A stretch of 64,000 nt of DNA from an uncultured Akkermansia sp. (GTDB lineage: Bacteria; Verrucomicrobiota; Verrucomicrobiia; Verrucomicrobiales; Akkermansiaceae). Where the stretch lies: contig CAJKMG010000002.1 of the NCBI GenBank assembly GCA_905200945.1, positions 248,001 to 312,000 of the forward strand. Reading direction: 5' to 3'. The position numbers were made by a program, and so were the translations under genes. The notes under the pieces are model-generated. The model was not told the origin of the DNA and ran no database searches. It saw only the letters and a list, made by a program, of their open reading frames with translations. This document shows, one piece after another, positions 62,023-64,000 of this stretch. Every line of letters begins with the position of its first letter. Positions within the stretch are counted from its first letter, which is position 1.

Positions 62023-62754
62023 CTATTCCGGGCTGTCCATATCTATATAGCTGACGGAGACCGTTCTGCGCGGATTGGAGGGTTCCCGGACTTCCACTTT
62101 CATCCTTTTGAAAAACCAGGATCCGTCTTTCAACTTCATCACGGAATCAATCATGAACCTTTTAGCCAGCTCCCCGCGGCGGTCAATGCCATCTACTTGC
62201 CACATGGCGCCGTTTTCCTTATCAATCCAGACGCGCACCCAGGCATATTGCCCCACCTTGGGATTAGGGTTCGGAATCTGAACAATCCAGCAATCCCGCC
62301 CTTTGACGGTACTCGCCGCATCATCCCGGACAATTTTGGCCTGGGGCCAGTACAGGTAGCGCATGGAAAGATCTTCGTACGTTACGTCCGTCCCTGCAAT
62401 GGGTACTGCATACTGGGCAACTGGCAAAACACCGGCTTTCCCGTCCTTCCAGGAAAGGATATCCTGGCCGCGGTCCTTGAATTTCAGGTCGAACCTGTTC
62501 CAGACATTATTGAGCTGGTACTGGAAGGCTATCAGATTGCCGCGCAGACTCATGGAAAAGGGAATTTTGACGCTGCGTTTGCGTATTTGCCCCTTAATGT
62601 CCTTGTTTTCCTGAAGAGTTGCCCCCTGGCGCACCCTTTTCAGCAGCTGCCCGGCATCCGGAGAAGCCTCCTGGGCCAAGGAGGCAGCAAAGGAAAAAAA
62701 CACGGCGGCCATTCCCGCAAAAAAAGTGAAAAGTAAAGAATACCTGCGCAGCAT
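62023..62754 (-). CDS. LolA-like outer-membrane lipoprotein-sorting family protein
   Basis: 243 residues with a signal peptide (LLFTFFAGMAAVFFSFAASLAQ). The single beta domain carries AGTDVTYEDLSMRYLYWPQAKI, a signature of the LolA-like group often called outer-membrane lipoprotein-sorting protein, plus AWVRVWIDKENGAMWQVDG and a late MIDSVMKLKDGSWF. The periplasmic lipid- or lipoprotein-carrier role is inferred from fold. It lies upstream of the deacetylase gene on the same strand with 145 bp between. Confidence 0.72.
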   Translation of the reverse strand: MLRRYSLLFTFFAGMAAVFFSFAASLAQEASPDAGQLLKRVRQGATLQENKDIKGQIRKRSVKIPFSMSLRGNLIAFQYQLNNVWNRFDLKFKDRGQDILSWKDGKAGVLPVAQYAVPIAGTDVTYEDLSMRYLYWPQAKIVRDDAASTVKGRDCWIVQIPNPNPKVGQYAWVRVWIDKENGAMWQVDGIDRRGELAKRFMIDSVMKLKDGSWFFKRMKVEVREPSNPRRTVSVSYIDMDSPE

Positions 62755-62867
62755 GAACTGCTCATATCACTCCGGAAAGGCGGAAAAAAACCTTTTTTCA
62801 GTCACCGGGCGGCGTCCGTGACATTTTACGCCAAATTTTGCTCGACTAGGTAATACAAAACGACAAG

Positions 62868-63590
62868 ATGTCCCCAACGACATTTATTGATCCATCAATT
62901 ATGGAAACGCCAGCATTCTTGAAGCCTATCCAGTCCTATCCCGGAGAAATCGTCCAATTCATTGAGAGAATTCCGGGAGTAGACGTCACCGGAGACCGCG
63001 AAACCGTGCTGGAACGGCTGGAACCGTACCATAAGGCGGAAGTGGAAGCCCTGGGCTGGCGGTGGAAAGACCTGCGCCGCGCCGAACAGGTGCACGGCAC
63101 GAAAGTTGCCCTGGTGGGGGACATCGGCTCCAATTATCCTGTGGAAGGCGTGGACGGCCTGATTTGCTCCGGAGTTTCCGACTGCGTGCTTGCCATTTAC
63201 GTGGCGGACTGCGCCGCCGTGTGGTTGTACGACAAGGAAAACTGCCACCGTTCCCTGATTCATTCAGGCAAGGCGGGAACCGCCGGCAACATCGTTTCCA
63301 ACACCATCAAGTCCATGAAAAAATGCCTTGGGGTGGAACCGTCCAACCTGATTGCCGTCATTTCCCCCTGTATCCGCCCGCCTCATTATGAGGAAGACAT
63401 TCCTACGGCTATTAAAGCACAGCTCATTGAAGCGGGGGTACCGGAAGAACAGATTCATGATTCTGGGCTGGACACGGCGGCGGATACCAAGCGTTTTTAC
63501 TCCTACCGCATGGAAAAAGGGCAAACGGGCCGCATGCTGGCCCTTTTCGGCCCGGATCACGCTACGCGACCGCACCCGATTATTCTTTAG
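62868..63590 (+). CDS. Laccase-domain protein (YfiH/PgeF family)
   Basis: 240 residues; ATG codons at residue 1 and residue 12 (62901) are possible starts. Motifs of the family: RAEQVHGTKV, GVDGLIC, YVADCAAVWLYD, and HSGKAGTAGNIV, which aligns with the more usual HAGWRGT, so Trp-Arg are replaced by Lys-Ala. Zinc ligands His, Cys, His are conserved. Family members act as purine nucleoside phosphorylases or peptidoglycan editing factors, despite the old polyphenol-oxidase label. Monocistronic. Confidence 0.85.
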   Translation: MSPTTFIDPSIMETPAFLKPIQSYPGEIVQFIERIPGVDVTGDRETVLERLEPYHKAEVEALGWRWKDLRRAEQVHGTKVALVGDIGSNYPVEGVDGLICSGVSDCVLAIYVADCAAVWLYDKENCHRSLIHSGKAGTAGNIVSNTIKSMKKCLGVEPSNLIAVISPCIRPPHYEEDIPTAIKAQLIEAGVPEEQIHDSGLDTAADTKRFYSYRMEKGQTGRMLALFGPDHATRPHPIIL

Positions 63591-63815
63591 CAGAGGGAAG
63601 GCGGCGCCTTTCATTCCTTTTACGGCGTATCACGATTCTGCCGTGATGCGCTTTTTTACCTTGTAATCCATAACCGTTAGCGCTGGATGGGACCGGCCCG
63701 TAATCCCGCAGGGGACATGGCCGCATCCCGCTTGCGGCAGGACCGCTCCGGTTATTCCGGACCCGATAATCCAAATTGCCGTTCCTGCATTCAAACTATC
63801 ATTATATTTGCAATC

Positions 63816-64000
63816 ATGGCAGTAACTATCAGCGATAATTATCAGGTAAAATACACCAGAAAATGGGGCACCCTGCTCCAGCAGCACGCCTCCCGGCTGG
63901 ACAAGTATGTCAGCGTCATGCGCGACTTGAGCGGCAAGGTAGTATTTCTGGATCAATTCGGCATTCTGGACTTCACGGAAAAAACCACGCGGGTGGGGCA
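63816..64000 (+). CDS. Phage major-capsid-like protein, 5' part
   Basis: 61 codons to the window edge from the ATG at 63816. The start YQVKYTRKWGTLLQQHASRL followed by YVSVMRDLSGKVVFLDQFG and TEKTTR resembles the N-terminal arm of a phage capsid family in which an LLQQ...SRL helix and a (V/F)xDQxG strand are typical. A prophage or gene-transfer-agent-like cluster may therefore continue past the window. The call rests on a short stretch. Confidence 0.55.
   Translation, partial: MAVTISDNYQVKYTRKWGTLLQQHASRLDKYVSVMRDLSGKVVFLDQFGILDFTEKTTRVG

Noticed and set aside
63720..63738. GCCGCA/TGCGGC hairpin after the laccase-domain gene as a terminator
   Set aside because: Short stem with a 7-base loop and no T tract, 130 bp from the stop; too weak to call.

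Overview
The window looks like a chromosomal segment of an Akkermansia-type verrucomicrobium. Pointers are the high-GC coding style, a giant autotransporter built from autotransporter-associated beta-strand repeats, a membrane-anchored M60 (mucin-type) metallopeptidase, three prepilin-like genes of the Verru_Chthon cassette type, and several lineage-restricted secreted proteins. This assignment comes from family content, not from a database search. I see no tRNA, rRNA or CRISPR array.

Layout. 0-3.7 kb: a lipid A acyltransferase/glycosyltransferase-9 fusion, ribosomal protein L36 and metX. 3.94-9.36 kb: an AT-rich 5.4-kb IS1595-family element with imperfect 26-bp terminal inverted repeats and an exact 8-bp target duplication. 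It carries a Panacea-type toxin-antitoxin pair, an HTH-RHH regulator, three exported proteins and a zinc-ribbon protein. It sits in codon 6 of a DUF1330 gene; joining the two flanks restores that reading frame. 9.36-9.93 kb: the decayed rest of that gene and of a metallo-beta-lactamase gene. 10-11.6 kb: an SGNH hydrolase and an OsmC protein. 11.7-21.1 kb: the 3,152-residue autotransporter. 21.5-28.1 kb: a complete trpE-GD-C-F-B-A operon (minus strand) with a Trp-Trp leader peptide, an attenuator and a near-consensus promoter placed so that the leader peptide would be almost leaderless. 28.4-30.4 kb: two unrecognised exported proteins. 30.6-34.99 kb: membrane pyrophosphatase, aldo/keto reductase, lipoate-ligase-like protein. 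35-39 kb: prepilin-like genes C, B and D, then an EEP-family hydrolase. 39.1-41.6 kb: ECF sigma factor and a PAS-PAS-PP2C regulator. 41.8-48.5 kb: MFS exporter, M60 peptidase, then an overlapping set of alpha/beta-hydrolase-like, TonB/OmpA-like and HAD proteins. 48.8-50.9 kb: LptF/G-type permease and HAD phosphatase. 51.5-54.1 kb: fabD, rplQ, rpoA. 54.3-58 kb: LOG-family protein, a prepilin peptidase with an inserted domain, and an EF-hand protein. 58.3-62.8 kb: secDF fusion, polysaccharide deacetylase lipoprotein, LolA-like protein. 62.9-64 kb: a laccase-domain protein and the first 61 codons of a phage-capsid-like gene cut by the window edge.

Functional links. secDF, the LptF/G permease, the acyltransferase/GT9 fusion, the OmpA-like protein and the LolA-like protein all serve the double-membrane envelope; the M60 peptidase and autotransporter face the outside. 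The prepilin peptidase at 55.5 kb could process the prepilin-like proteins at 35-37 kb. The clearest novel unit is the IS1595 element with its toxin-antitoxin and envelope cargo.
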